Assembly (NCBI GenBank): GCA_020633205.1
Contig: JACKEB010000013.1
Coordinates: 124,001-188,000 of the forward strand
Source of the DNA: Polyangiaceae bacterium
GTDB lineage: Bacteria > Myxococcota_A > Polyangia > Polyangiales > Polyangiaceae
DNA length: 64,000 nucleotides
Reading direction: 5' to 3'
The position numbers and the translations under genes are program-made. Shown piece after piece: positions 15,629 to 26,042 of the stretch. Position 1 is the first letter of the stretch. Every line of letters begins with the position of its first letter. The notes beneath the pieces were generated by a model. That model did not search any database and was not told where the DNA came from. It worked only from the letters and a program-made list of their open reading frames with translations.

Positions 15629-17704
15629 ATGCCGAACACGAAGCGAAGCACGAAGGCGACCGAGCACCGTGGTGAAGGAGACGAGCTTCACCAGCCGGCT
15701 ACAGGTAAACACCCCCCGTTGACCACGAATCAGGGCGTGGAGATTGCGGACAATCAGAACTCACTGAAGGACGCGCCTCGCGGGGCGACGCTGCTGGAAG
15801 ACTTCATCCTCAGGGAGAAGATCACCCACTTCGACCATGAGCGCATCCCCGAGCGCATCGTCCACGCGCGCGGCTCTGGCGCTCACGGCTACTTCGAGCT
15901 CACGCGCTCCCTCTCGAAGTACACCACCGCGGCAGTGCTAACCGAGGTGGGGGAGAAGGTGCCGGTCTTTGCGCGTTTCTCTACGGTTGCCGGGGGCGCT
16001 GGGTCGGTTGACACACCAAGAGACGTGCGCGGCTTCGCCGTGAAGTTCTACACCCAGCAGGGCAACTGGGATCTGGTCGGCAACAACATCCCGGTGTTCT
16101 TCATCCAGGACGCGATCAAGTTTCCCGATCTGATCCACGCGGTAAAGATGGAACCAGATCGCGGGTTCCCTCAGGCGGCGTCCGCCCATGACACCTTCTG
16201 GGACTTCATCTCCCTCACCCCAGAAGCCATGCACATGGTCATGTGGGCCATGTCGGATCGCGCGATACCGCGGTCGCTACGCATGATCGAAGGTTTTGGA
16301 ATCCACTCGTTTCGCCTGATCTCGAAGAGCGGAAAGTCCACGTTCGTGAAGTTTCACTTCCGTCCGAAACTTGGTCTGCAGTCGTTGGTCTGGGATGAGG
16401 CGGTAAAGATCGCTGGAGCTGATTCGGACTTTCACCGCAGAGATCTGTTCGAGGCGATCGAGTCGGGGCAGTTCCCCGAGTGGACTGTCGCCGTTCAGCT
16501 CTTTTCCGAGGAGGAAGCCGAGAAGTTCCCATTCGACCACCTGGACCCGACGAAGCTCATCCCTGAGGAGCTGGTTCCGCTGACCGAAATCGGTCGGATG
16601 GTGCTCAATAGGAATCCGGATAATTTCTTTGCGGAAACTGAGCAGGCGGCGTTCTGTCCCGCAAACATCGTCCCGGGAATGGACTTCACCAACGATCCAC
16701 TGTTGCAGGGGCGCCTGTTTTCGTACCTGGACACGCAGATCTCACGCTTTGGTGGGGTGAACTTCCACGAGTTGCCGATCAACGCCCCCAAGTGTCCCTT
16801 CGCGAACAATCAGCGCGACGGGAAGATGCGTTCTCGGGTCAACAAGGGGCGCGTGGCGTACGAGCCCTCATCCCTCGAGCCCACGAGTCCACGGGAAACT
16901 GCGAGCGGATTCAGAAGCGCAGTCACCTCACGCGATGAGGGGGCGCGGGGCCGTCTGCGCCCAGACTCATTTGCCGATCACTACAGCCAGGCTCGACAGT
17001 TCTTCTTCAGCCAGTCGGAGATCGAGCGCGCCCACATTGCCTCGGCCCTGGTGTTCGAACTCTCCAAGGTGGAGACACAGCATGTGCGGGACCGCATGGT
17101 TTCGCTGCTGCGGAACGTCGATGAGGGACTCGCCAAGCGCGTGGCCGATGGGCTCGGGTTCAGCAAGCTTCCGGCGGCCGCTCCGTGCAAGGTCAAGCCC
17201 GTGGACCATCCCGCGTCGCCTGCACTGGGTTTGATTCAAAAGGCTGACCCGTCACTCCAGGGGCGAGTCGTTGGCATTCTGTGCGCCGACGGAAGCTCGA
17301 AGGCGACGGTTGACAAGATCCGCGCGGCAGCGAAGAAGGCTGGGGGAACGACGCAAATCGTCGCCCCAAGGGTGATGAACCTGCGCTGGTCGAGCAAGGG
17401 CACGTTCGACGCGGACGGCAAGCTCGAGGGAACACCCTCGATGAACTTCGATGCGGTGGCGCTCGTGCTCTCCAAGCCAGGAGCGGAATCGTTGAAAAGC
17501 GACGCGGCCGCGGTCGACTTCGTGAGAGATGCCTTCGGTCACCTGAAGGCGGTCGCTTACGACGCAGGCGCGAAGGCGCTGGTCGACGCCAGCGGAATCG
17601 ACGTCGACGACGAGGCCGTGCTCGAGCTTGGCGTGGATGAGTTCATCGAATGGGCAAAAACGCGAAACTGGAATCGAGAGCCCAAGCTGAGAAAGCTTGC
17701 GTGA
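15629..17704 (+). CDS. katE: Large-subunit monofunctional catalase (HPII type)
   Basis: A 691-residue clade II catalase that disproportionates hydrogen peroxide in the cytoplasm. Catalytic His79 (RIVHARGSGAHGYF), the distal Asn153 before IPVFFIQD, and the heme-ligand Tyr366 (RLFSYLDTQISR) are present. FSTVAGGAGSVDTPRDVRGF is the family signature region. After the core come the wrapping region and a C-terminal flavodoxin/DJ-1-like domain (about 540-690), typical of HPII-type enzymes. Length fits the family (about 690-750). ATG 15629 was chosen because it begins a hydrophilic N-terminus like that of relatives; the open frame continues upstream to 15512 but overlaps the terminator. It is a single gene with its own promoter. 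Confidence 0.96.
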   Translation: MPNTKRSTKATEHRGEGDELHQPATGKHPPLTTNQGVEIADNQNSLKDAPRGATLLEDFILREKITHFDHERIPERIVHARGSGAHGYFELTRSLSKYTTAAVLTEVGEKVPVFARFSTVAGGAGSVDTPRDVRGFAVKFYTQQGNWDLVGNNIPVFFIQDAIKFPDLIHAVKMEPDRGFPQAASAHDTFWDFISLTPEAMHMVMWAMSDRAIPRSLRMIEGFGIHSFRLISKSGKSTFVKFHFRPKLGLQSLVWDEAVKIAGADSDFHRRDLFEAIESGQFPEWTVAVQLFSEEEAEKFPFDHLDPTKLIPEELVPLTEIGRMVLNRNPDNFFAETEQAAFCPANIVPGMDFTNDPLLQGRLFSYLDTQISRFGGVNFHELPINAPKCPFANNQRDGKMRSRVNKGRVAYEPSSLEPTSPRETASGFRSAVTSRDEGARGRLRPDSFADHYSQARQFFFSQSEIERAHIASALVFELSKVETQHVRDRMVSLLRNVDEGLAKRVADGLGFSKLPAAAPCKVKPVDHPASPALGLIQKADPSLQGRVVGILCADGSSKATVDKIRAAAKKAGGTTQIVAPRVMNLRWSSKGTFDADGKLEGTPSMNFDAVALVLSKPGAESLKSDAAAVDFVRDAFGHLKAVAYDAGAKALVDASGIDVDDEAVLELGVDEFIEWAKTRNWNREPKLRKLA

Positions 17705-17722
17705 GCGGCCTTCCTTCGCCTC

Positions 17723-19117
17723 TCACCCGTCGCCGAAGCTCGGCGCATCGCTTCCCAGGTTCCCAGCCGTTCGCGTCCAAGCGGGACTGATGCCGCTTAG
17801 CTTCCCCGGGCAGCGCACCCGACGCACCGGTCCCCACGCCGTCTCGGCCCTCTCGAATAGTTCGTCGGGCCAGTGTTCCACACGGGGCGTGGGGTCAGCG
17901 ATCGGTCGTGACCAAAGGTGGTTTGCCACGCCGAGTAGCGATGCCCGAACATGCATGAGCTCACCACGCATGCGCTGGCTGAGTGCACGACACACCCCTG
18001 CGGCGAGCAGGTAGCCCGCGGCGTGGTCCAGCGCCTGAGCAGGTAGTGCGCCGGGAGCATCGCTGCCGTGCGCCGTGATCCCGCAGCTCATCTGCACCAG
18101 GCTGTCAAAGCCGCGGCGTCCGCACCACGGGCCCCTCCAGCCATAGGCGTCGAGCTCGGCGACGACGAGGTTCGGATTGAGGTCGCGAAGCGCTTCGGCG
18201 TCGAGCCCGAAGCGTTCGAGGGCGCCCGGGCGTAAACCCACGACGAGCGCATCGGCGGCGGCGACCAGCTCCCTCAGGCGCTGCTTGCCCGCTGGCGTGT
18301 GAAGATCGAGAAAGCAACGGCGTTTGCCGATGGTCGTTTCCGGGAGGAGAGCCGGTACCTCCTCGAAACCCGTCGGGTCCACCCGCAGCACATCCGCGCC
18401 GTAGGCCGCCAAGAAGCGAGTGCACAGTGGCCCCGCGATCACCCGGGTCAGATCCAAGACGCGAACGCCAGCGAGGGGTGCTCCACCGCGCTCTCCGGTT
18501 GGCAGCGGGCCGAGCGGGGACGTACTCACACCGCGTTCGAGCAGCGCGACGGGGGGCTCCTGAGCCGTGGCGCGGCCGACGTCGGAGTTCAGCCATTCGC
18601 CTCGCGCGTACATGCACGCAGCGGCCCCTCCGGCGTCGACTACCGCCTGCTCGAGCGCCTCAGCCTCCCAGCGGGAAACCGCGGCCGCAACGGCTTCCCG
18701 CTCGGCTGTCACCCCCAAGACGCTGAGCACAGCGTCTCGATGTGACTTGTAGTTGGTGTGCAGACGGATCCAGCGATCTTGGGCGCGATAGTTACCCGCG
18801 ATGGGATCCCAGCTGGGAGGTAAGGGCCAACCCTCAGGCGCTTGTAGCGACTCGCAACGGAACGCGGCGCTCGCTTCCAAGCGACTGACGATTACCTCGG
18901 GGAAGCGAACGCCTGAGCGCAGGCTGGCTAGTTCAGCGACTGCCAGGCTCGCTACGCCGATGCTATCTGCGGCTAAGCCTGATACATCGAACGCACTCGA
19001 GAGCGCGGGCGGACCGTACAGCTCCAGGTATTGATGCGCTTCTTCAGCACCGCGCAGTGCGCTCCAGAGCTCAGCCGAGCGGTCAGCTGCGCTGCCGGCT
19101 TCTGTGGTCGAGTTCAT
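17723..19117 (-). CDS. CaiB/BaiF family (class III) CoA transferase
   Basis: A 464-residue class III CoA transferase. The conserved core begins around residue 218 with LAGVRVLDLTRVIAGPLCTRFLAAYGADVLRVD. It then has RFGLDAEALRDLNPNLVVAELDAYGWRGPWCGRRGFDSLVQMSCGI, whose GFDSLVQ segment holds the catalytic Asp candidate that forms the acyl-anhydride with substrate. The N-terminal 215 residues are a degenerate first copy (for example a GWPLPPSW...WIRLHTNYKSH region), giving a longer and rearranged protein compared with the usual 390-430. Donor and acceptor are unknown. It is convergent with katE and separated by 18 bp. Confidence 0.88.
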   Translation of the reverse strand: MNSTTEAGSAADRSAELWSALRGAEEAHQYLELYGPPALSSAFDVSGLAADSIGVASLAVAELASLRSGVRFPEVIVSRLEASAAFRCESLQAPEGWPLPPSWDPIAGNYRAQDRWIRLHTNYKSHRDAVLSVLGVTAEREAVAAAVSRWEAEALEQAVVDAGGAAACMYARGEWLNSDVGRATAQEPPVALLERGVSTSPLGPLPTGERGGAPLAGVRVLDLTRVIAGPLCTRFLAAYGADVLRVDPTGFEEVPALLPETTIGKRRCFLDLHTPAGKQRLRELVAAADALVVGLRPGALERFGLDAEALRDLNPNLVVAELDAYGWRGPWCGRRGFDSLVQMSCGITAHGSDAPGALPAQALDHAAGYLLAAGVCRALSQRMRGELMHVRASLLGVANHLWSRPIADPTPRVEHWPDELFERAETAWGPVRRVRCPGKLSGISPAWTRTAGNLGSDAPSFGDG

Positions 19118-19177
19118 GCACAGAGCTTGCTGCTCTCGACTCCGCGGGGCAACGTTGATTCGACAATCAACCTGGCT

Positions 19178-19945
19178 TCAGTCGAGGTCGCTCGCCGGAT
19201 CCTGCCGATAAAAGCTCGAGAGCTCTTCGTATAGATCCGGGTGCCGCTTCTGCAGCGCGCGCGGCTTCTCGAAGAACATCTCCGTCAGCACGGCGAAGAA
19301 CTCCGCGGGGTTGGTGGCGCCGTAGGGATCGATGTCGCTGCGTCTTCCTTCGTGAATCCGCTCGGAAAGCTCTTTGAACTCGTCGCCGAGCACGTGGGCC
19401 CACGACGTGTAGCGCGCACGTGTGCCGAGGTCCGGCGCGCCGTCCATCGCGCCATCTTCGCCATCGAGCTGGTGAGCGAACTCATGCAGCACGACGTTCT
19501 GGCCATCGGCAGGCTGCGCCGCTCCGGACTTCACGTGATCCCACGCCAAGACGACGATGCCGCGGGTCCACGACTCACCCAGGCGGGCTTGGTCCCCCTC
19601 GAGCACAATCCCACCCTCGGCGTGCCCAGCGGGCACCTTGTAGGCGCTCGGGTAGACGAGGATCACGTCCAGATCGGGATAGATGTCTGTCTCTCGGTGG
19701 AGCAGCAAGACGCACGCTTGGGCGGCGATGGTCAGGCGCATTTCGTCGGTGAGCTCGAGGCCGCCACAACCCTCGAATTCTTTTTCTGCGAGGAAAATTT
19801 GGACCAATCCTTCGAGCTCCTCGCGATCCGCGGAGGACAAGCGTTTGAGGTACGGAACGTTGCGTTCGAGGATCGCCCGTTGCTCGCCATCCAACGGGGT
19901 CGTTTTGAGGGCCTCTCGGCGCCGTCGCTTGAGGAAGTCGAACAC
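19178..19945 (-). CDS. mtfA: MtfA-family zinc peptidase
   Basis: A 255-residue protein of the MtfA (Mlc titration factor A) family. It has the N-terminal RRRREAL...ILERNVPYLKRLSSADREELE region, the zinc motif HEFAHQLD (His154, Glu155, His158) and a downstream FAVLTEMFFEKP segment that supplies the third ligand. In E. coli the protein binds the repressor Mlc and has aminopeptidase activity; no Mlc or PTS gene is seen here, so its partner in this organism is unknown. It is cytoplasmic, with no signal peptide. Confidence 0.92.
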   Translation of the reverse strand: MFDFLKRRRREALKTTPLDGEQRAILERNVPYLKRLSSADREELEGLVQIFLAEKEFEGCGGLELTDEMRLTIAAQACVLLLHRETDIYPDLDVILVYPSAYKVPAGHAEGGIVLEGDQARLGESWTRGIVVLAWDHVKSGAAQPADGQNVVLHEFAHQLDGEDGAMDGAPDLGTRARYTSWAHVLGDEFKELSERIHEGRRSDIDPYGATNPAEFFAVLTEMFFEKPRALQKRHPDLYEELSSFYRQDPASDLD

Positions 19946-20104
19946 AGTCGCGAGTCTACTGGAGCGCGCTCGACCCAGCTTGACGCATCGCTTCTCGCTG
20001 CCTTCGGCGCTGGCTTTTTCACAGGCAAAAGCCGCGAGCCGCAGGCAAATTGCGGTACGGGGTGGTCATGACTCTAAATTGAGTTACGCTGTGCCGCACC
20101 AGCT

Positions 20105-22534
20105 ATGAGACGTCTTGGTCGCGTGCGATTCTGGGGTTTGGGGTTAGGGAGCGCCGGGTGCCTGTGCGCGGCGCTCGTCGCCTGCAGCGCAGCTAACGAC
20201 TCAAGTCGGCAGACGGCGAGCGGCGGTAGTGGCGGCGCCGGCGGTGCAGGTGCTGGCGGCACTGGTACTGGCGGCGCTGGTACCGGCGGCGCTGCAGGCG
20301 CAACGACCGGTGGAGCAGGGGGTACCGCCGGAACGACCAACGCCCCGCCCGAGGGCTGGGGCGCTCGGTGGGACACGGAGCGCAACCTCCACCTATCCGT
20401 GCGGAGTCAAGCCGCGACGCGGATCGAAGCGTGGCTCTACGCCGCCGCGAGCGGCGAAGCCGAAGTGCTGCGTGTTGAGCTCCAGCCGGACGCGGACGGT
20501 GTGTTTCGGGGCAGGGTGCAGCGCTCGGAGCTCCTCGCCGCCGGGCTATCGGGCACGGTGTTCTACGGCTTGCGCGCTTGGGGCCCGAACTGGCCCTATG
20601 CAGAGGACTGGGTACCGGGTAGCGACGCCGGCTTCGTCTCCGACGTGGACGCTGAAGGCAACCGCTTCAATCCGAACAAGCTCTTGTGGGATCCCTACGC
20701 GGTCGAGCTGAGTCACGATCCAATCAACCCTGAGCAGCGCTCTGGCGCGATGTTCCGAACAGGTGCTGAAGATCGCCTGTTAGATAGCGCTTTGGAGGCA
20801 CCCAAAGGGATCGCGTTGCTACCGACCCAAGTCGATGTCGGCACGCTGCCGGCGCGCCCGCTGGGCGAGCAAGTGATCTACGAGGTCCAGCTACGCGGCT
20901 TCACCCAGGCGGATGCGTCGCTGCCTGCTGAGCTGCGCGGCACCTACGCAGGCGCGGCGACCAAGGCTCAGTACCTCGCGGATCTAGGAGTCACCGCGGT
21001 GGAGTTCTTGCCGCTGCATGAGACGCAGAACGACCAAAACGACATCGACCCAAACTCCGCGAGCGGCGACAACTACTGGGGCTACAGCTCCCTGAGTTTT
21101 TTTGCGCCGGATCGCCGCTTTGCGTCGGACAAATCTCCGGGCGGCCCGACGCGGGAGCTGCAAGCGATGGTGAAGGCGTTCCACGACGCGGGGATCTCCG
21201 TCTTCGTCGACGTCGTCTACAACCACACGGGTGAGGGAGGCGCCTGGGGCGACGGCGGTAGCATCGCGCCGCTCTATTCGTGGCGTGGCATCGACAACAC
21301 CGGCTACTACCAGCTCGCTCAAGACCCCGCCGGTTATCAGAACGACAACGGCGTGGGACCCAATCTTGCCGCGCGGAGTCAGCTCGCGCGGGATCTGGTG
21401 ATCGACTCGCTGCGCTACTGGCACGAGACACTGGGAGTCGACGGCTTCCGTTTCGACCTCGCCCCGATCTTGGCGAACCAGTGCGAGCGCGGCTGCTTCC
21501 AGTTCGACGGCGGCGACCCAACCGGGATCTTGCGCCGGGCCGTGACGGAGCTACCCGGAGTGGCGCTGATCGCCGAGCCGTGGGGAACTGGTCCGGGCAC
21601 GTTTCAGCTGGGGCAGTTTCCTGCTGGCTGGGCGGAGTGGAACGGCGCCTACCGCGATACGTTGCGCGACGATCTGAACCTGCTGGGCAGTGCCCAGGTG
21701 ACCCCCGGTTGGCTCGCCGATCGGCTGAGCGGGAGCTGGTCGCTGTTTGGAGATGATGGTCGTTCCCCGACGAGCTCAATCAACTTCCTGGTGAGCCATG
21801 ACGGCTTCACCTTGCGCGACCTGAACTCGTGCAACGCCAAAAAGAATGATCAAGCGTGGCCCTTCGGGCCCTCAGACGGGGGCACCGACGACAATCGCTC
21901 TTGGGATCATCGCGGAAACGACGCCTACCAGCGGCAGGGCACGCGCACGGCGCTCGCGCTCTTGATGGTGAGTGCCGGGGTGCCGATGATCGTCGGAGGC
22001 GACGAGCTGTACCGCAGCCAGCGCTGCAACAACAATCCGTACAACCTGGACAGCGTGGGCACCTGGATCGACTGGTCAGCTCTGCAGAGCGAACGCGCCT
22101 TTTTCGACTTCAGCTCGCGCTTGCTCAATTTCCGTAAGGATCACCCTGCGCTGCGCCCAAGCGCCTATCGGCCTCTAGACACCGACACGGACGGAGATGA
22201 CTTGCCGCTGGTTGCGTTCCTGGACGACCAAGGAAAGCAGGCCAGCGCCGCCTACTTGGATGATCCGGCGCGTCAGTTTCTGGCGTTTCGCCTGGATGGC
22301 GACGAAGTCGGCGATCCGGCGCGCTCGCTGCTCGTGGCCTACAACGGCTGGAGCGAAGCAATCGTTTTCGACCTTCCACCGACTGCACCCGGCCTCGCCT
22401 GGGACATCGTGTGTGACACGAGTGAGGCGTTCGCGGCGTTCGGCAGCTGCGTCGACTCGCCGAGCGCCTTCCCTGTGGGTGACGCTCAGTACGTGTTGCC
22501 CGGACGCAGTGTGCTGATCGCCATCGAGCAGTGA
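20105..22534 (+). CDS. Secreted GH13 isoamylase/GlgX-type debranching lipoprotein
   Basis: An 809-residue glycoside hydrolase. The signal peptide ends in ALVAC (Cys27), then a Gly/Thr/Ala linker (about 37-78) and an N-terminal beta-sandwich (about 84-200). The GH13 barrel (about 250-690) has the four conserved regions: VDVVYNHT (368-375), GFRFDLAP with nucleophile Asp451, LIAEPWG with acid/base Glu491, and VSHDGF with Asp566. A C-terminal beta domain completes the protein. The NPYN-LD-WIDW segment and domain order fit GlgX/isoamylase enzymes that cut alpha-1,6 branches. GlgX is normally cytoplasmic, so the lipobox and linker point instead to degradation of external alpha-glucan. A bidirectional-looking hairpin follows. 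Confidence 0.92.
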   Translation: MRRLGRVRFWGLGLGSAGCLCAALVACSAANDSSRQTASGGSGGAGGAGAGGTGTGGAGTGGAAGATTGGAGGTAGTTNAPPEGWGARWDTERNLHLSVRSQAATRIEAWLYAAASGEAEVLRVELQPDADGVFRGRVQRSELLAAGLSGTVFYGLRAWGPNWPYAEDWVPGSDAGFVSDVDAEGNRFNPNKLLWDPYAVELSHDPINPEQRSGAMFRTGAEDRLLDSALEAPKGIALLPTQVDVGTLPARPLGEQVIYEVQLRGFTQADASLPAELRGTYAGAATKAQYLADLGVTAVEFLPLHETQNDQNDIDPNSASGDNYWGYSSLSFFAPDRRFASDKSPGGPTRELQAMVKAFHDAGISVFVDVVYNHTGEGGAWGDGGSIAPLYSWRGIDNTGYYQLAQDPAGYQNDNGVGPNLAARSQLARDLVIDSLRYWHETLGVDGFRFDLAPILANQCERGCFQFDGGDPTGILRRAVTELPGVALIAEPWGTGPGTFQLGQFPAGWAEWNGAYRDTLRDDLNLLGSAQVTPGWLADRLSGSWSLFGDDGRSPTSSINFLVSHDGFTLRDLNSCNAKKNDQAWPFGPSDGGTDDNRSWDHRGNDAYQRQGTRTALALLMVSAGVPMIVGGDELYRSQRCNNNPYNLDSVGTWIDWSALQSERAFFDFSSRLLNFRKDHPALRPSAYRPLDTDTDGDDLPLVAFLDDQGKQASAAYLDDPARQFLAFRLDGDEVGDPARSLLVAYNGWSEAIVFDLPPTAPGLAWDIVCDTSEAFAAFGSCVDSPSAFPVGDAQYVLPGRSVLIAIEQ

Positions 22535-22577
22535 GGTGGTGCTGCTACGGGCGCATGCGCACGGACAAAACAATCGC

Positions 22578-22597
22578 GCCCGGGCAGATGCCCGGGC
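22578..22597. terminator. Bidirectional hairpin terminator between the GH13 gene and tRNA-Ala
   Basis: GCCCGGGC-AGAT-GCCCGGGC is a perfect 8-bp stem with a 4-nt loop. On the minus strand it is followed by GCGATTGTTTTG and lies 14 nt after the tRNA 3' end. On the plus strand GAAGATGTTTTT follows, so it can end both converging transcripts. Confidence 0.8.
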
Positions 22598-22611
22598 GAA
22601 GATGTTTTTCG

Positions 22612-22684
<73 letters not shown>

Positions 22685-23174
22685 TAAGCGGGTTAGGAGC
22701 GGGGAGGGTAGTCGCGGCGCGCCTTCTGTCAACGCAAATGAGACGGACCCCGTTGGCACCTGGCGCGCCTCACCCCCAACCCCAAGAGAAGCAGGGCGTT
22801 CTTCACCGCGAACCGCTGACTTCGCACCTGCGCCCTTGCCAACGCTTGTGGACAACCCAACTTCTGCGCTCGGGAAGCCGCCGTGATGGCTGAATGAAGT
22901 CAAGCGGTTGACCCCCTGGATCAGGTGGTTAGTTTGGCGACCCAGTTGACCCCTCGGGGAGCCTCCCCGGGATCAACGAGGTTCAAGCACAGCACCACTG
23001 GAGCCCCTAAGAACGCCAGGGACGCTGCGCAAGGGCCTGAGCCACTGGCTTCCGAGCCGGTGCTCTGGGTAAGGCCTCGCGGTGCATCGGCAGCGTGAGT
23101 CGACCCACGGCAAAGTGGTTCAAGCCTGAAGGATTTCAGCTCGCGACAGCGAAAGCACGATTTAGGAGAGAACG
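22685..23174. other. 490-bp intergenic region upstream of dnaK
   Basis: I find no ORF with coding character. Two TTGACCCC copies occur (22908 and 22946), the second inside the imperfect palindrome at 22946-22976. I see no clear heat-shock promoter or CIRCE element. The ribosome-binding site AGGAGAG lies just before the dnaK ATG. Confidence 0.55.
22946..22976. promoter_or_regulatory. Imperfect palindrome upstream of dnaK
   Basis: The left arm from TTGACCCC to CGGGGAG (22946-22961) pairs with the right arm from CTCCCCGGG to ATCAA (22963-22976), with one bulge and a few mismatches. It may be an operator or an attenuating hairpin about 200 bp before dnaK. It does not match CIRCE. Confidence 0.35.
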
Positions 23175-25073
<1,899 letters not shown>

Positions 25074-25100
25074 CTTCGAGCTGAGCCCAAGAAAGACAAG

Positions 25101-25130
25101 CGGCCCGTGAGCTTCGGCTCCGGGCCGTTT
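25101..25130 (+). terminator. Rho-independent terminator of dnaK
   Basis: The stem CGGCCCGTGAGC pairs with GCTCCGGGCCG around a TTCG tetraloop, with one bulge. It is followed by TTTGCTGTTTG, 27 bp after the dnaK stop. Confidence 0.85.
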
Positions 25131-25160
25131 GCTGTTTGTGCGCCTGCGTAGGCTGCGTGC

Positions 25161-25994
25161 TCAGCCCAGCTGAAGCACGAGCTCGCAGCGGCTGAAGTCG
25201 AGCGCGGCTAGGTCCGCTTCAGGCATGAACACGTGCAAGTAGCACTCTTCCGCGTTGACTCCGAAGCTGCCCGGTTCCCCGCGGATTTGGAATAGCTGAA
25301 TGCATCCCTCGGGCACTGCGCACTCTTCGTTGATCCAGTACGCGTGGCCCAGCAGGCGATGGCAGCCCTCTGCGCTCTCTGCATAGAGCGCCGCGTAGGA
25401 CTCGAGCAGCTCCACGTCGTCGCCAAGGAGCTCGATCACCGCTGGATCTTCAGGGTGGGGGGAGGTCAGCTCGAGCCCACTCACGACGCTGCGAGGCTCT
25501 AGCGCCACGCTACCCACTGGCGCGCTCCGCACCGGCGAACCTGCCGGGCTGTAGCACACCGCGAAATCCCGCCTCGAGCTCCGAAGATCGAAGAAGAGCG
25601 CCAAGTAGCCCGTCGCCGGAAACCCAAAGAACCCCCCCCAACCCCCGTCCGTCACCTCCGCTAGATCCAGCTCGAGCAGTAGAGGCAGCGGGTTCGCTCC
25701 GCCCGGCCAGTCGATCTGTTGGCTTAACCGGGGCAAGCCCCCGAAGTGAGAGCTACGTTGCACGATTGTTTCCGCGAGGCTCAATCCCAGGCTGCGCAGG
25801 CCGAGCAGCGCTGGATGCTGATCGCCCAGCACCGCCTGAGCCTCTGCGAAGTCGATGGGATCGAGTGCCCCGCTGAGGGGCTCAATCACCAGCGCCGGGT
25901 TGTCGGCCTCTCCCAGCAGGCGGCGCGCGTCGTTTGTGTCGCAGGCGATCAAGTAGCCTTCCATCTCGCCTTCGACCCAGCGGAAGTACGCCAT
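25161..25994 (-). CDS. DUF1963 (YwqG-like) protein
   Basis: A 277-residue cytoplasmic protein starting at ATG 25994. The DUF1963 signature is HFGGLPRLSQQIDWP followed by PLLLELDLAEV, then GGFFGFPATGYLALFFDL and later HRLLGHAYWINEE...QLFQI and ECYLHVFMPEADLAALDFS, the typical closing segment. Family members are found widely, with no established activity. The first 80 residues are a divergent N-terminal region. It is divergent from the FAD reductase gene with a 48-bp gap, and convergent with dnaK. Confidence 0.85.
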   Translation of the reverse strand: MAYFRWVEGEMEGYLIACDTNDARRLLGEADNPALVIEPLSGALDPIDFAEAQAVLGDQHPALLGLRSLGLSLAETIVQRSSHFGGLPRLSQQIDWPGGANPLPLLLELDLAEVTDGGWGGFFGFPATGYLALFFDLRSSRRDFAVCYSPAGSPVRSAPVGSVALEPRSVVSGLELTSPHPEDPAVIELLGDDVELLESYAALYAESAEGCHRLLGHAYWINEECAVPEGCIQLFQIRGEPGSFGVNAEECYLHVFMPEADLAALDFSRCELVLQLG

Positions 25995-26042
25995 GTTTGC
26001 AGTGTAGCGCCGCCTGTTCTGCTGGTGTAAGTCACCCTCGTC

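Noticed and set aside
22908..22936. TTGACC as a -35 box before dnaK
   Set aside because: The 16-17 bp spacing gives only TAGTTT or AGTTTG as a -10 hexamer; too weak to annotate.
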